Below are positions 41,989 through 51,835 of a stretch of DNA of 64,000 bases, piece after piece. The notes beneath the pieces are model-generated. The model was not told the origin of the DNA, made no database searches, and worked only from the letters and a program-made list of their open reading frames with translations. The stretch covers positions 1-64,000 of the forward strand of contig NZ_JAMBNQ010000023.1 of NCBI RefSeq assembly GCF_023715155.1, in the 5' to 3' direction. Each line of letters opens with the position of its first letter. Position 1 is the stretch's first letter. The translations under genes were made by a program, and so were the position numbers. Origin of the DNA: Neobacillus mesonae (GTDB lineage: Bacteria > Bacillota > Bacilli > Bacillales > Cytobacillaceae).

Positions 41989-43020
41989 TCAATTTTTGAC
42001 TTCTCTTTTATTACTTTTTAAATTTGCAGGTCCTGTTGAATGTCGTTTAACCAGTTCAGGTAATAATAGTATTCTTTGTTTTCTTTTTACCGTTCCTTCA
42101 ATTTCTGAGATTAATGATCCTATTGCTTCTTTACCCATATCATTGAGCGGTTGTGCCATTGTAGTTAAAGTGGGATTACATATAGTAGCCAAAACTGAAT
42201 TATCAAACCCAACTATTGAAATATCTTCGGGAATCTTTAAACCTCTTTTGAGAACTGCTCGCATGGCACCAATTGCTAAGATGTCATTAAAAGCAAAAAT
42301 AGCAGTTGGAGGTTCTTCTAGATTGAGAAGTTTTTCTGCCTGTATTTCACCTTCTTCAAATGTGGCTCTCGACTCTGTTAAAAGGTTTTCATCATAAATT
42401 AAGTGATAATCATTTAGCGCATTCTGATATCCGCGAATTCGTTCAGCACTACTTTGAACAGTTTCTGTAATGATTGCAATACGCTTATGACCAAGTTCAG
42501 CTAAGTAAGCTGTTGCTTGATATCCACCTCTATAGTCATCCACTGAAACTGTATTAAGTTGTAATGAATCTATATTATAAGCAACTAAAACTACTGGTAT
42601 TTCTTGTTGTATTATATCTTTAATTAAATCAACATTGTTAAAACCTGAAGAAATAATAATTCCGTCCACTCGTCTTCGGAGTAATAAAGACACGTATTTT
42701 TTTTCTTTTTTCTCATTATAATCTGTACTACAAATAATTATGCTGTACCCTTTTTCATCTCCCCAATCTTCAAGACTCCTTGCAAACTCTGCATAGAATG
42801 GGCTTGAAATATCAGGAATAATTAAACCGATCGTTTGGGTACGTTTAGCCGTAAGTGAGGATGCAACGGAACTTGGATAATATTTCAACTCTTCCATTAC
42901 ATCCAATACCTTTTCCTTCGTTTTGTTACTATATTTTCCGTTATTATTAATAACACCGGAAACAGTGGCAATTGAAACACCTGCTTTTTTGGCTACATCA
43001 TAAATCGTTGGTTGTTGCAT
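41989..43020 (-). CDS. LacI-family regulator (first of a tandem pair)
   Basis: 343 aa. HTH TIYDVAKKAGVSIATVSGVINNNGKYSNKTKEKVLDV (about 5-41), hinge YPSSVASSLTAKRTQTIGLIIPD, then the ligand domain (SPFYAEFARSLEDWGDEKG...). Its own upstream region carries GTTAAACGCTTTAC (43092-43105), suggesting autoregulation. The paralogue is at 40897. The inducer is probably an inositol or intermediate, inferred from neighbouring genes. Confidence 0.92.
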   Translation of the reverse strand: MQQPTIYDVAKKAGVSIATVSGVINNNGKYSNKTKEKVLDVMEELKYYPSSVASSLTAKRTQTIGLIIPDISSPFYAEFARSLEDWGDEKGYSIIICSTDYNEKKEKKYVSLLLRRRVDGIIISSGFNNVDLIKDIIQQEIPVVLVAYNIDSLQLNTVSVDDYRGGYQATAYLAELGHKRIAIITETVQSSAERIRGYQNALNDYHLIYDENLLTESRATFEEGEIQAEKLLNLEEPPTAIFAFNDILAIGAMRAVLKRGLKIPEDISIVGFDNSVLATICNPTLTTMAQPLNDMGKEAIGSLISEIEGTVKRKQRILLLPELVKRHSTGPANLKSNKREVKN

Positions 43021-43091
43021 AATATTTTCCTCATTTCAATATTCATCAACTACTATTTAGTATAGCAGTTTTTGAATAATACATCTTGAAA

Positions 43092-43105
43092 GTTAAACGC
43101 TTTAC
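43092..43105. promoter_or_regulatory. LacI-type operator upstream of the lacI gene at 41989
   Basis: GTTAAACGCTTTAC, about 72 bp before the start codon. It is the same site, in reverse complement, as the one ahead of the malic enzyme. Confidence 0.55.
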
Positions 43106-43256
43106 GAAAAAAAGTAGCACATAGAAAGACTTATTGTATGAATTGCAATGAATCTTTGCAGATAAAAGCGAATTAGAAACTTTAGGAAATCATTTAACAT
43201 TCCTGTCCAATCTAGTAAAAATCACCGTTTTCACTAAAATTTATACCGACAATAAT

Positions 43257-44684
43257 TCAATCTTCTATATTTATCACCACTGTCACCGTTTCAACAAGCT
43301 CCTGGATAGCATATGCAGGACCTTCTTTACCATTTCCACTTTCTTTAACACCACCATATGGCATTTGATCGGTACGGAAGCAGCATGTATCATTGACGAT
43401 AACCCCACCAACTTCAAGTAAATGAGGAATTTTATAAGACAAATTTAAATCCTTAGTATAAATTCCTGCTTGCAAGCCGTATTTCGAATCATTAACGAGT
43501 TCGATTGCTTCTTCAATGGTATCATAGAAGAGTACAGATACCACTGGTGCAAATACTTCCTCGTCTAAAACCTTCATGCCTCTTTTCACATTTGTTAATA
43601 CGGTTGGAAAATAAATATTACCAATACGCTTACCACCCGTTAAAATAGATGCACCATTTTGTTTTGCTTCATTTACCCATTCTTCTATACGAATTGCTTC
43701 TTTTTCACTGATCATTGGTCCGACATTTGTTTCAGGATCTAGAGGGTCACCCACTTTAAGTTCTGAAACATTTTGTAAAAATGCTTCCATAAATCGTTCC
43801 CTTACCGAACTCTGAACTAAGATGCGTTGAACCGAGATACAAATTTGCCCAGCATTAGCAAATGCCATTTTTGCTAACTTCTCCGCTGCTTTTTCAACTT
43901 CTGCATCACCATGAACGATTGTAGCTGAGTTAGACCCCAATTCTAATGTCGCCTTACGTAATCCAATTGTTTTTTGAATATGTTTTCCTACAGAAGGCGA
44001 GCCAGTAAAAGTGTAATGTGCAATTCGTTCATCGTTTAATAGCTGTTCTCCCACTGTACTACCACCACCGGTTAAACACTGAATATAACCTTTTGGTACA
44101 CCCGCTTCTTCTAATAATTCACATAATTTAATAGCTGAAATTGCTGTATCTGATGCAGGTTTAACAATTACCGGATTCCCAGCTGCTAATGCAGGTGCTA
44201 CTTTGTGAACTACAAGATTTAAAGGAAAGTTAAACGGTGTAATTGCAGCAACTACTCCCACTGGTTTTTTTATGGTGTATAGAAAACGACCTTGAACATT
44301 GTAATTAGGGATAATTTCACCAACTAATTTTTTAGTCTCCTCAGCAGCCATCTGAAAAGTAGCTATAGATCTATTTACTTCCCCAATTGCATCTGAGATA
44401 GGCTTCCCACCCTCTTGCGCGATCGTGTTTGCGAATTCATTTCTGTTCTGTTTTAATAGTTCAGCAACACGTACTAATACTGTATGACGAGATTCCGGTG
44501 TAAAAGAAACCTTCTTATGAGCATAAACCGCGGATTCTACTGCTTTATTCACAAGTTCTGGGCTTGCTAAAGACACTTCAGAAAAAATTTCCCCTGTATA
44601 CTTATTATAAATTTTATATGATTCTTCTGTAGCTACCCATTCGCCATTAATAAACAACCTTTCTTTCTCGATTGTTTTTACCAT
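43257..44684 (-). CDS. NAD(P)-dependent aldehyde dehydrogenase, hydrolytic type
   Basis: 475 aa, behind TAGGAGTG. Oxidises an aldehyde to the free acid. Catalytic set complete: Asn152 (ITPFNFPLN), Glu248 (TLELGSNSA), Cys282 (NAGQICIS). The general-base Glu is absent in CoA-acylating methylmalonate-semialdehyde dehydrogenases such as IolA, so this is not IolA. It resembles the lactaldehyde/succinate-semialdehyde dehydrogenase branch. It sits directly after the split transketolase genes with its own operator. In the proposed pathway it would oxidise the C4 aldehyde (malate semialdehyde) released by transketolase. Confidence 0.9.
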   Translation of the reverse strand: MVKTIEKERLFINGEWVATEESYKIYNKYTGEIFSEVSLASPELVNKAVESAVYAHKKVSFTPESRHTVLVRVAELLKQNRNEFANTIAQEGGKPISDAIGEVNRSIATFQMAAEETKKLVGEIIPNYNVQGRFLYTIKKPVGVVAAITPFNFPLNLVVHKVAPALAAGNPVIVKPASDTAISAIKLCELLEEAGVPKGYIQCLTGGGSTVGEQLLNDERIAHYTFTGSPSVGKHIQKTIGLRKATLELGSNSATIVHGDAEVEKAAEKLAKMAFANAGQICISVQRILVQSSVRERFMEAFLQNVSELKVGDPLDPETNVGPMISEKEAIRIEEWVNEAKQNGASILTGGKRIGNIYFPTVLTNVKRGMKVLDEEVFAPVVSVLFYDTIEEAIELVNDSKYGLQAGIYTKDLNLSYKIPHLLEVGGVIVNDTCCFRTDQMPYGGVKESGNGKEGPAYAIQELVETVTVVINIED

Positions 44685-44716
44685 CTTATCACTCCTAACA
44701 TCATTTTATATTTTTT

Positions 44717-44730
44717 ATTAAGCGCTTAAC
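44717..44730. promoter_or_regulatory. LacI-type operator upstream of the aldehyde dehydrogenase gene
   Basis: ATTAAGCGCTTAAC contains the perfect palindrome TTAAGCGCTTAA (44718-44729), 33 bp before the start codon. Confidence 0.75.
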
Positions 44731-44764
44731 ATAGAGGGCAGATTTTCTGCGTTCTCACATAGAA

Positions 44765-45718
44765 TTATTTCTTCTTTAAAACTTCTTTTACGCGAGCTGC
44801 AATATGATCTATTGAAATTTCATACTTTTGAAGTAGAGCCTCATTGGGGCCAGACTCCGAATTACGGTCTTTGACACCAACTCTAAGCATTGGCACTGGA
44901 TTTTCTTCCACAAGGACTTCTGCAACAGCACTTCCTAAACCTCCATAAATGCTGTGTTCTTCTGATGTTACGATTGCACCTGTTTCATCTGCAGCTTTAA
45001 TGATTGCTTCCTTATCAAGTGGTTTAATAGAAGGCATATGCAAGACTGCTGCTTCAATTCCTTCTTCAGCAAGTTGTTCCGCAGCCTCAAGAGAGCGACC
45101 CGTTTGTGTGCCTGTTGAAATAATGGTCACATCTTTCCCCTCTCTTACCTTTATTGCTTTCCCAAGTTCAAACTTGTAATCTTCAGAAAAAACGACTGGC
45201 AGTGGATCCCTTGCAAGGCGGATATAAACAGGTCCATAATGATTATTTGCAAACTCCATCATTTTCCTTGTTTCAACACCGTCAGCCGGTGCCAGTACTA
45301 CCATGTTAGCCAAACTGCGGAAAATTGCAATATCTTCTAAGGCTTGGTGCGTCTTACCTGTTAAGCCGGTTAATAAACCGCTATATGCACCAACCATTTT
45401 TACGTCTAGATTAGGCTGTGCAATTTGTACTTGAATTTGGTCAATAGAACGTTTAGACAAAAATGCCGCAAAAGTTGTTGCCCATGGCTGTAAACCCGTC
45501 GTGGCAAGACCTGCCGCAACACTCATCATGTTTTGTTCAGCAATTCCCATTTGTAAAAATTTTGGAGCATTTTTTTCTGCAATACGATCTACCTTTGTTG
45601 AAGTAGCTAAATCCCCGTCCAAAGCAAAAACCCTCGGATCGTCAAAGGATAATTTAAGTAAAGTTTCACCAAACACATCACGCATTGCTACTTTTTCTAC
45701 AGTTTTTAAGCTTGTCAT
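44765..45718 (-). CDS. Transketolase C-terminal subunit (split transketolase)
   Basis: 317 aa. It carries the pyrimidine-binding and C-terminal domains: catalytic Glu61 in MGIAEQNMMSVAAGLA, GLTGKTHQALEDIAIFRSL (about 115-133), and the C-terminal EEHSIYGGLGSAVAEVL. It begins 4 bp after the N-terminal subunit stop. Split transketolases occur in Archaea and many Firmicutes, including the apulose-4-phosphate (AptAB) and sulfoquinovose (SqwGH) pathways, where they act on unusual ketoses. A non-standard donor is therefore plausible here. Confidence 0.9.
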   Translation of the reverse strand: MTSLKTVEKVAMRDVFGETLLKLSFDDPRVFALDGDLATSTKVDRIAEKNAPKFLQMGIAEQNMMSVAAGLATTGLQPWATTFAAFLSKRSIDQIQVQIAQPNLDVKMVGAYSGLLTGLTGKTHQALEDIAIFRSLANMVVLAPADGVETRKMMEFANNHYGPVYIRLARDPLPVVFSEDYKFELGKAIKVREGKDVTIISTGTQTGRSLEAAEQLAEEGIEAAVLHMPSIKPLDKEAIIKAADETGAIVTSEEHSIYGGLGSAVAEVLVEENPVPMLRVGVKDRNSESGPNEALLQKYEISIDHIAARVKEVLKKK

Positions 45719-45722
45719 CCTT

Positions 45723-46571
45723 TTAAACCCCCATTTCGATTTCTTTAATAGCTGCTTCTAATTCTTTATCATTTGGTACACGCGCATGCCATGAGTAACT
45801 ATTTTCCATGAAACTTACACCTTTCCCTTTAATCGTGTTAGAAATAATAATAGTTGGCTTTCCTTTTATTTGCTTTGCTTCTTCAAATCCCTTAATGATT
45901 TGTTCAATATCATGACCATCCAAGCTGATTACATTCCAACCAAATGCCTCCCAACGCTTTTCAGGAGAAAAAGCAGGGTTTTCTCGCTCTGTTACTGTGC
46001 CAGCCCACCCATACTGCTGAAGTTTGTTATGGTCCATAATAACAACAAGATTATCCAACTGATACTTTGATGCCACATCTGCAGCTTCCCATACTTGCCC
46101 TTCTTGTGATTCACCATCTCCAATCATGCAGTATGTGCGAAAAGTTTTTTTACACAATTTTCCACCAAGCGCAATACCCACTGCAGCAGAGATCCCCTGC
46201 CCTAAAGAACCTGTAGACATGTCAACACCAGGCAAGATCTTCATATCTGGATGTCCTTGCAAGCGTGAGTCAATCTCATCAAATGTTTTTAATTCATCGA
46301 TAGGAAAATAACCACGTTGTGCAAGTACAGTATATAACGCAATAGCTGAATGCCCTTTTGATAAGACAAAACGATCACGGTCTACCCCACGAGGATCTTC
46401 TGGATTAATATTCATTTCTTCAAAATATAAACTAACTAGCACATCTACAGCGGACAATGGCCCCCCCACATGGCCAGCTCCAGCGTGATGAATTGTTTCA
46501 AGGATAAGTTTTCTTGTCTCAGTCGCTCTACGGTTTAACATTTTCACCTTTTCTTGAAGTAATAGACTCAT
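45723..46571 (-). CDS. Transketolase N-terminal subunit (split transketolase)
   Basis: 282 aa, AAGGAGG before the ATG. Thiamine-diphosphate-binding half: His73 region LSKGHSAIALY, LQGHPDM (about 104-110), TGSLGQG, and the ThDP/Mg motif GDGESQEG...HN (151-182). Together with the downstream C-terminal subunit it makes a complete transketolase moving a two-carbon ketol unit between sugars. It is preceded by the perfect operator TTAAGCGCTTAA at 46609-46620. Confidence 0.92.
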   Translation of the reverse strand: MSLLLQEKVKMLNRRATETRKLILETIHHAGAGHVGGPLSAVDVLVSLYFEEMNINPEDPRGVDRDRFVLSKGHSAIALYTVLAQRGYFPIDELKTFDEIDSRLQGHPDMKILPGVDMSTGSLGQGISAAVGIALGGKLCKKTFRTYCMIGDGESQEGQVWEAADVASKYQLDNLVVIMDHNKLQQYGWAGTVTERENPAFSPEKRWEAFGWNVISLDGHDIEQIIKGFEEAKQIKGKPTIIISNTIKGKGVSFMENSYSWHARVPNDKELEAAIKEIEMGV

Positions 46572-46607
46572 TTGAATTCCTCCTTAATAAAATGAAGAGT
46601 ATTTTTA

Positions 46608-46621
46608 CTTAAGCGCTTAAC
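46608..46621. promoter_or_regulatory. LacI-type operator upstream of the transketolase genes
   Basis: CTTAAGCGCTTAAC, containing the perfect palindrome TTAAGCGCTTAA, 37 bp before the start codon. Confidence 0.75.
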
Positions 46622-46771
46622 CAAAAATGTAAAAAATTATAGATTGCTATCTTATAGCGACCTACAGTAAAGAAATTGATATCTGAAAAAGGCTAATGGG
46701 TTTGGAGTGTGAAATTTGTAATATTCACTTCTAAATCGTATCCAAACCCACGTACTTTCTAATTTAGGGAG

Positions 46772-47794
46772 CTAAACTTTTAAAAATTTTTCTCTCTTAA
46801 TTTTGACAGGTTTACCAAATTCATGAGATTCCTTTGCAGCTTTTGCAATTAATTCAGCCTGAAGCCCATCATTTCCTTTACAAACAAGCGGTTTATCATT
46901 CAGAATTGAATCAATAAATGCATGGGTTTCTAACATATATGCTTCTTTATAGCGTTCTAAAAAGAAATATTTTAATTTATCTTTATAAACTCCATCTGCT
47001 GTACTAATTTCTACATTTGTTGGATGTTCGTTTTGAGCAGTTACGCATCCTTTTGATCCAAATACTTCAACACGCTGATCATAACCATATACAGCTTTTC
47101 GACTGTTATCAATTATACCAATAGCCCCATTTTCAAACTTTAGGATAGTCATAGCTGTATCAATATCTCCAAGTTCCTTAAAAATTGGATCTACTAAATT
47201 TACTCCTTGAACATAAACTTCCTCAACCTCACTACCTGCTACATAACGAGCCATGTCATAGTCATGAATGGCCATATCGAAGAATAATCCTCCAGAATTT
47301 TTAATGTACTCAGCTGGAGGCGGCTCTGGATCACGTGAAGTGATTTTTATAATATGTGGATCTCCTATTTTCCCTTCTTTCACAGTTTCGTGAACCTTTT
47401 TGAAATGCGGATCAAAGCGGCGGTTGAAACCAACTTGTAATTTCACTCCAGCCTCTTTTACCACCTCAAGAGCATCTTTTGTTTCTTCTGTTGAAAAACT
47501 AACTGGTTTTTCACAGAAAATGTGTTTCCCTGCTCGAGCAGCTTCTTTAATGATCTCACCATGTGTATTTGTCGGTGAACAAATAAAGATTGCATCAATT
47601 TCGGGATCATTCAAAATATCCTGGTAATTTGTCGTAACGTTTTGAATTCCTATTTGCTCAGCCCATTTAATTGCATTTTCAACAAATAAATCTGAGATGG
47701 TTTTAATTTTAATGCTCGGTATAGAAATAATATTTTCTGCATGCATTCGTCCAATTCTACCTGCACCTATAATACCAATCGTGATTTTTTCCAT
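46772..47794 (-). CDS. iolG: Inositol 2-dehydrogenase-like Gfo/Idh/MocA oxidoreductase
   Basis: 340 aa behind AAGGGGAG. Rossmann GIIGAGRIGRMHAENI (about 6-21), catalytic-lysine motif CEKPVS (about 94-99), LQVGFNRRFDPHF (about 119-131), and IHDYDMARYVAGSEV with the catalytic Asp/His pair. This matches the inositol 2-dehydrogenase branch, oxidising an inositol hydroxyl to an inosose with NAD+. It is divergent from iolE with operators on both sides of the intergenic region. Paralogues at 57727 and 61650 may handle other inositol isomers. Confidence 0.85.
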   Translation of the reverse strand: MEKITIGIIGAGRIGRMHAENIISIPSIKIKTISDLFVENAIKWAEQIGIQNVTTNYQDILNDPEIDAIFICSPTNTHGEIIKEAARAGKHIFCEKPVSFSTEETKDALEVVKEAGVKLQVGFNRRFDPHFKKVHETVKEGKIGDPHIIKITSRDPEPPPAEYIKNSGGLFFDMAIHDYDMARYVAGSEVEEVYVQGVNLVDPIFKELGDIDTAMTILKFENGAIGIIDNSRKAVYGYDQRVEVFGSKGCVTAQNEHPTNVEISTADGVYKDKLKYFFLERYKEAYMLETHAFIDSILNDKPLVCKGNDGLQAELIAKAAKESHEFGKPVKIKREKFLKV

Positions 47795-47833
47795 TAGAGA
47801 TCTCCCCTTTCTAAATACAACAGCTACTTTTTA

Positions 47834-47847
47834 GTTAAGCGCTTCTC
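47834..47847. promoter_or_regulatory. LacI-type operator upstream of iolG-like gene
   Basis: GTTAAGCGCTTCTC, 39 bp before the iolG-like start. Confidence 0.65.
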
Positions 47848-48032
47848 TTGATGATTTTTATTATAGACTAAATCATCTCCTTTTGAAAGTGTTTTCTTAA
47901 ACTTTTTCTTAATTTTCTTACACCTTCTAACTTTACTGACTACTTACTTTTTCTTATTATTACGCCTTTTTAATCTCAAATTCATTATTTTATTGAATAA
48001 CCTTTACAACTGGTATAAAATAAATAATATAT

Positions 48033-48046
48033 GTTAAGCGCTTAGT
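48033..48046. promoter_or_regulatory. LacI-type operator upstream of iolE
   Basis: GTTAAGCGCTTAGT, about 87 bp before the iolE start, in the divergent promoter region. Confidence 0.65.
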
Positions 48047-48132
48047 TTTTTTCTTGAATTGATTTCAATTTTCATCTTAGAAAATAATCTTAACTAATTA
48101 TTAAAATGCAACTTAAAGAGGAGGAAATTAAA

Positions 48133-49059
48133 ATGACCCACATTCCATTTAATTTAGGTATTCATCCAATAAATTGGGTTGGCGAAGATGTGTTAGAACA
48201 TGGTGATCATTATTCATATCAACAAGTAATGTCCGAAATTGCATCTCTGGGATTTAAAGGAACCGAAGTAAGCAGAAAGTTCCCGAAAGATCCCCAAGAG
48301 CTAAAAAGGGCCCTTTTAGATTTTAATCTTCAATTAACTACTCAATGGAAATCTGTATTGTTTTCTGATTCGAATAATCACAAAAGTAAGTTACAAGAGT
48401 ACCGTAACCATGTAGAATTTTTGAAACAATTTGGTTGTAAAGTAGTAAGTACTGCGGAAATTGGTGGCTCCATTCTGAATCAGGACCCTAGAAGAGGTCA
48501 AGATGAAACTGAGGTTATCCGTTTAGATGAGGATGGGTGGAAATATATGGTTGAGGGGCTAAATAAAGCAGGTGAAATTTGCCGTGAAAATGGCATGTAC
48601 CTTGTCTACCATCACCATGCAGGTACAGTGGTTGAACAACCCGAAGAAATTGACCGATTAATGGAAATGAGTGATCCGAATCTAGTTTATCTGCTATTTG
48701 ACACAGGTCATGGATATTATGGCGGAAATGATCCATTAACCTTATTAAAGAAATATTACGACAGAATAAAGTATATTCATTTAAAGGACGTACGACAAGA
48801 AATATTAGATCAAGCAAAACAGAATAGTTACAGCATTAGAGAATGTATTAGTAAAGGAATGTTTACTGTTCCTGGTGATGGATGTTTAGATTTTAAACCA
48901 ATTTTTAAAGAATTACTTGACCAAGGGTACAAAGATTGGGCATTAATTGAAGGTGAACAAGACCCTCTAATATGTAATCCTTTTGAGTATGCAAAAAAAT
49001 CAAAAAAATTTATTGAGGACATTGTATCAAATCTTCACTCAAATAAGTCTCTTATTTAA
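48133..49059 (+). CDS. iolE: Inosose dehydratase (IolE)
   Basis: 308 aa from ATG 48133 behind AGAGGAGG. Dehydrates 2-keto-myo-inositol to the trihydroxycyclohexadione. TIM-barrel, xylose isomerase-like. By recalled comparison with B. subtilis IolE the conserved stretches are GFKGTEVSRKFP, YHHHAGTVVEQPEEIDRLM (about 155-173), DTGHGYYGG, HLKDVR and KGMFTVPGDGCLDF. It is the only plus-strand catabolic gene and is divergent from the iolG-like gene. A terminator follows at 49111. Confidence 0.88.
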   Translation: MTHIPFNLGIHPINWVGEDVLEHGDHYSYQQVMSEIASLGFKGTEVSRKFPKDPQELKRALLDFNLQLTTQWKSVLFSDSNNHKSKLQEYRNHVEFLKQFGCKVVSTAEIGGSILNQDPRRGQDETEVIRLDEDGWKYMVEGLNKAGEICRENGMYLVYHHHAGTVVEQPEEIDRLMEMSDPNLVYLLFDTGHGYYGGNDPLTLLKKYYDRIKYIHLKDVRQEILDQAKQNSYSIRECISKGMFTVPGDGCLDFKPIFKELLDQGYKDWALIEGEQDPLICNPFEYAKKSKKFIEDIVSNLHSNKSLI

Positions 49060-49110
49060 CATAGTTATATAGAGTACTTTCAAATCACAATAACATACAG
49101 TATCAAAAAA

Positions 49111-49153
49111 AAACGTCTAGTCATTAATAAAACGCTCTGGCTAGACGTTTTTG
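49111..49153 (+). terminator. Terminator of iolE
   Basis: AAACGTCTAG (49111-49120) pairs with CTAGACGTTT (49141-49150), followed by TT. Confidence 0.8.
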
Positions 49154-49310
49154 TTATTAATCGATAACATCCAAGATAAAAGTAGGGATTATTTTTAGTA
49201 ATGCACTGAAAATAATCCTAATTAATTCATATTTAAACAAAAATTAGATAATTATTATTAGTGAATAAATAACTTTAACGGGAATGTATGGATTCATCCC
49301 ATACGATACT

Positions 49311-50309
49311 TTATTTATTAAGTAAGTTTTTCACTTCTTCTAGTTTCTCTGAAGCATTTTTTTTCGTAATAATAATATCCTTTCCGCTATTAATTTTTTT
49401 ATCAATCTTCCCGCCTTCAATTACTTTTATTGCATTTTCGACACTCTTGTACGTCATGTTATATGGTTGTTGAGCAACAGTAGCTGTTAATCCACCTTTA
49501 CTGATTGATTGGATTGCCTCACTAGTACCATCAATACCAATAATTGGAATAGACATATTTCGGGCTGTTGTAGCCTTTAAAGCCCCTAATGCCATTTCAT
49601 CATTCGCTGCAAAAATACCTTTAATGTTAGGATTAGCGGTTAAAATATTTTCCACTACAGAGACTGCTTTGACTCGATCAAAATCAGCTGTCTGTGTAGC
49701 AGCAACCTTAAGACCTGCTTCTTTAAGTGCATCTTCCGCCCCTTTTACTCTATCTTCACTTACTGGTGTTCCTAAAACTCCTTCAATAATAGCAATTTCA
49801 TCTCCCTTTTTTAGATGAGATGCTAATACATTTCCTGCCTCATGGCCGGATGTATAATTGTCAGTACCAATGAATGTTGTTTTTCCATCCCATTCGATAT
49901 CACTGTCTACCAGAAGAACAGGAATACCTTTAGCTTTATATTTCTCAAGCACAGGAATCACTGCTTTAGATTGGCTCGGCATTACAATTAAAGCATCAAG
50001 ATCTTTAGTCAATAAATCTTCGAGTATATTAATCTGCTTCTCAACCTCTGTTTGACTAGAAGGAGCTAAAATTGTTCCCTCTACATCGAAATCTTTAAAC
50101 CCTATCTTTGCTCCACTCTCCATTAACTTGAAATATTCCGCTTCCAATGACTTTAAAACAACAGCAACTTTCGGTTTTCCAGGATTGTCTTTCTTGTCTC
50201 CACTACTAATTTCATTCGAAGTGGTTGTGCTTCTTTGACCACATCCTGCCAATAATAATAAAACAAGAGTAAGTGAAGAAAATATTGCGAGATACCCTTT
50301 ACTTTTCAT
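49311..50309 (-). CDS. Sugar ABC transporter substrate-binding lipoprotein (1 of 3)
   Basis: 332 aa from ATG 50309 behind GGGGGA. Signal peptide with lipobox LLLLAGC, so it is a membrane-anchored lipoprotein. A periplasmic-binding-protein type 1 (RbsB-like) fold follows: KVAVVLKSLEAEYFKLMESGA, ALIVMPSQSKAVIPVLEKYK, VLLVDSD and FAANDEMALGALKA. It is similar to the paralogues at 50546 and especially 53850. It probably delivers an inositol or sugar to the permease/ATPase at 55019-57520. Confidence 0.88.
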   Translation of the reverse strand: MKSKGYLAIFSSLTLVLLLLAGCGQRSTTTSNEISSGDKKDNPGKPKVAVVLKSLEAEYFKLMESGAKIGFKDFDVEGTILAPSSQTEVEKQINILEDLLTKDLDALIVMPSQSKAVIPVLEKYKAKGIPVLLVDSDIEWDGKTTFIGTDNYTSGHEAGNVLASHLKKGDEIAIIEGVLGTPVSEDRVKGAEDALKEAGLKVAATQTADFDRVKAVSVVENILTANPNIKGIFAANDEMALGALKATTARNMSIPIIGIDGTSEAIQSISKGGLTATVAQQPYNMTYKSVENAIKVIEGGKIDKKINSGKDIIITKKNASEKLEEVKNLLNK

Positions 50310-50445
50310 TACAATTCCCCCATATCCTATTCCATAATCATAAAAAAACTGAAAACACATTTAATTGAAGATTTTTTATTCTCAGTTCGTCCTTGAAAAT
50401 GAGTTTGTAAGCCCAATTTATGAATATGGTTTTCTATTGAAAAAA

Positions 50446-50487
50446 GAGACACCTCATCTTGTATTTCATAAGAGAGGTGCCCTTTTT
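50446..50487 (-). terminator. Terminator between binding-protein genes
   Basis: CACCTC (50450-50455) pairs with GAGGTG (50474-50479), with flanking pairing. A/T runs are present on both sides. Confidence 0.55.
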
Positions 50488-50545
50488 TATGTTTTTTATT
50501 AGTATTTTGTGTTAATTGTTAATCACCATAGGTACGAAATTTAAA

Positions 50546-51532
50546 TTATTTCTCACCTAAATATTTTTTGATTTTTCCTATTTCTTCTGTGACATTCTCT
50601 TTTGTAATAACTTTTGCACCTGAATTAATTCGCTTTTTAACTGTTTCTCCTTTCTTAGCTTTATAAGCTGTTTCTACACTTAAATAACCCATCATATACG
50701 GATTTTGTGCAACATTCGCCACCATGTCTCCTTTCTGTAATGCTGCTAAACCGTTTGGCGTTCCATCAAATCCGATGACTGGAATATCAGTACGGCCTTC
50801 GTTTTTAAGCGCTTTCACAGCTCCTAATGCCATTTCATCAGATGCAGCAAAAACTGCTTTTACATCTGGATTTGCAGTCAAAATATTTTCCATTACATTT
50901 ACTGATTTTTCTCGGTCATGTTGGGCGTCTTGAATAATGAATTTAATGTTTTTGTCTTTTAAAGCAGATTTAAAACCATCTACACGATCATCAAATGTTT
51001 TACTTCCCATTTGACCACGAAGAATTGCAACTTTATCACCATTTTTCACCTTATCGCTTAGAAATTCCCCACCTAACTTTGCTGCTTTTAGATTACCTGT
51101 TCCAATAAAGGAAACTTTATCCTTAAAATTAGCATCAGAATCTACAAGAAGAACAGGTATATTCTTTTGTTGCGCACTATTAAGAACAGGTAATACTGCT
51201 TCCGATTGACTTGGTGCTACGATAAGTGCGTCAACTCCTGTAGCAATTTGGTCTTCAATCATCTTAATCTGGTCCTCGTACAGATTTTCAGAAGTAGGAC
51301 CTAAAAATTCGATATCAACATCATACTTTTTTGCAGCATCTTTTGCACCAGCCATAACTATTTTCCAGTATTCTGTATTTAATTGTTTTAATACAATGCC
51401 AAATTTATAATGATCGTTTTTACTCTTTCCACCTTCATTCGCAGCTTTACCAGAAGTAGAAGATGAACAACCAGAAAGAATCGACATAATGGTTAGCAGT
51501 GCAATTACAAGAAAACTACAGGATTTTTTCAT
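50546..51532 (-). CDS. Sugar ABC transporter substrate-binding lipoprotein (2 of 3)
   Basis: 328 aa behind GGGGAGAG. Lipobox SILSGC at about 17-22. RbsB-like fold with YKFGIVLKQLNTEYWKIVMAGAKDAAKK, ALIVAPSQSEAVLPVLNSAQ, VLLVDSDANF and FAASDEMALGAVKAL. It is more divergent than the other two. The 440-bp region upstream holds an operator (51836-51849) but no gene. It likely shares the permease and ATPase encoded further right. Confidence 0.88.
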   Translation of the reverse strand: MKKSCSFLVIALLTIMSILSGCSSSTSGKAANEGGKSKNDHYKFGIVLKQLNTEYWKIVMAGAKDAAKKYDVDIEFLGPTSENLYEDQIKMIEDQIATGVDALIVAPSQSEAVLPVLNSAQQKNIPVLLVDSDANFKDKVSFIGTGNLKAAKLGGEFLSDKVKNGDKVAILRGQMGSKTFDDRVDGFKSALKDKNIKFIIQDAQHDREKSVNVMENILTANPDVKAVFAASDEMALGAVKALKNEGRTDIPVIGFDGTPNGLAALQKGDMVANVAQNPYMMGYLSVETAYKAKKGETVKKRINSGAKVITKENVTEEIGKIKKYLGEK

Positions 51533-51835
51533 TACATTCTCTCCCCATTTGTTTAATATAAATACTTTTAAAACTTATTTTAGTAGTACAATAGTGTAAA
51601 TGTTCTCTTCTAATACAGTGCCTTTTTTCACTATTTGTTAGCCCGATTAATTAAAACTTGTTGTGATACTTCAAAAACACTTGCTTAATGATTTTTTTTG
51701 CTTCTATTCCAGCTTATCGTTCTTTCGGTATCCCCTACCAGTAGGTCTAAAAAATTCCATAGACACCATTTCATCATAGTTGATTTCTTATAACTATCCC
51801 CCTTGCATAATTGTCCTGTAGCAGGTATTTACCAA

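Noticed and set aside
43257..44684. Aldehyde dehydrogenase as IolA (methylmalonate semialdehyde dehydrogenase)
   Set aside because: It has the general-base Glu248 typical of hydrolytic aldehyde dehydrogenases. CoA-acylating IolA enzymes lack it.
35907..46571. Sulfoquinovose sulfo-TK or apulose-4-phosphate pathway (both use split transketolases, the first with an RpiB-like isomerase)
   Set aside because: No sulfonate exporter, sulfoacetaldehyde reductase, apiose isomerase or apulose kinase is visible, and the same operators lie before iolG, iolE and iolD/iolB, which points to inositol.
34989..46571. Methanol/ribulose monophosphate module like pBM19
   Set aside because: No methanol dehydrogenase, hexulose phosphate synthase or isomerase in the window.
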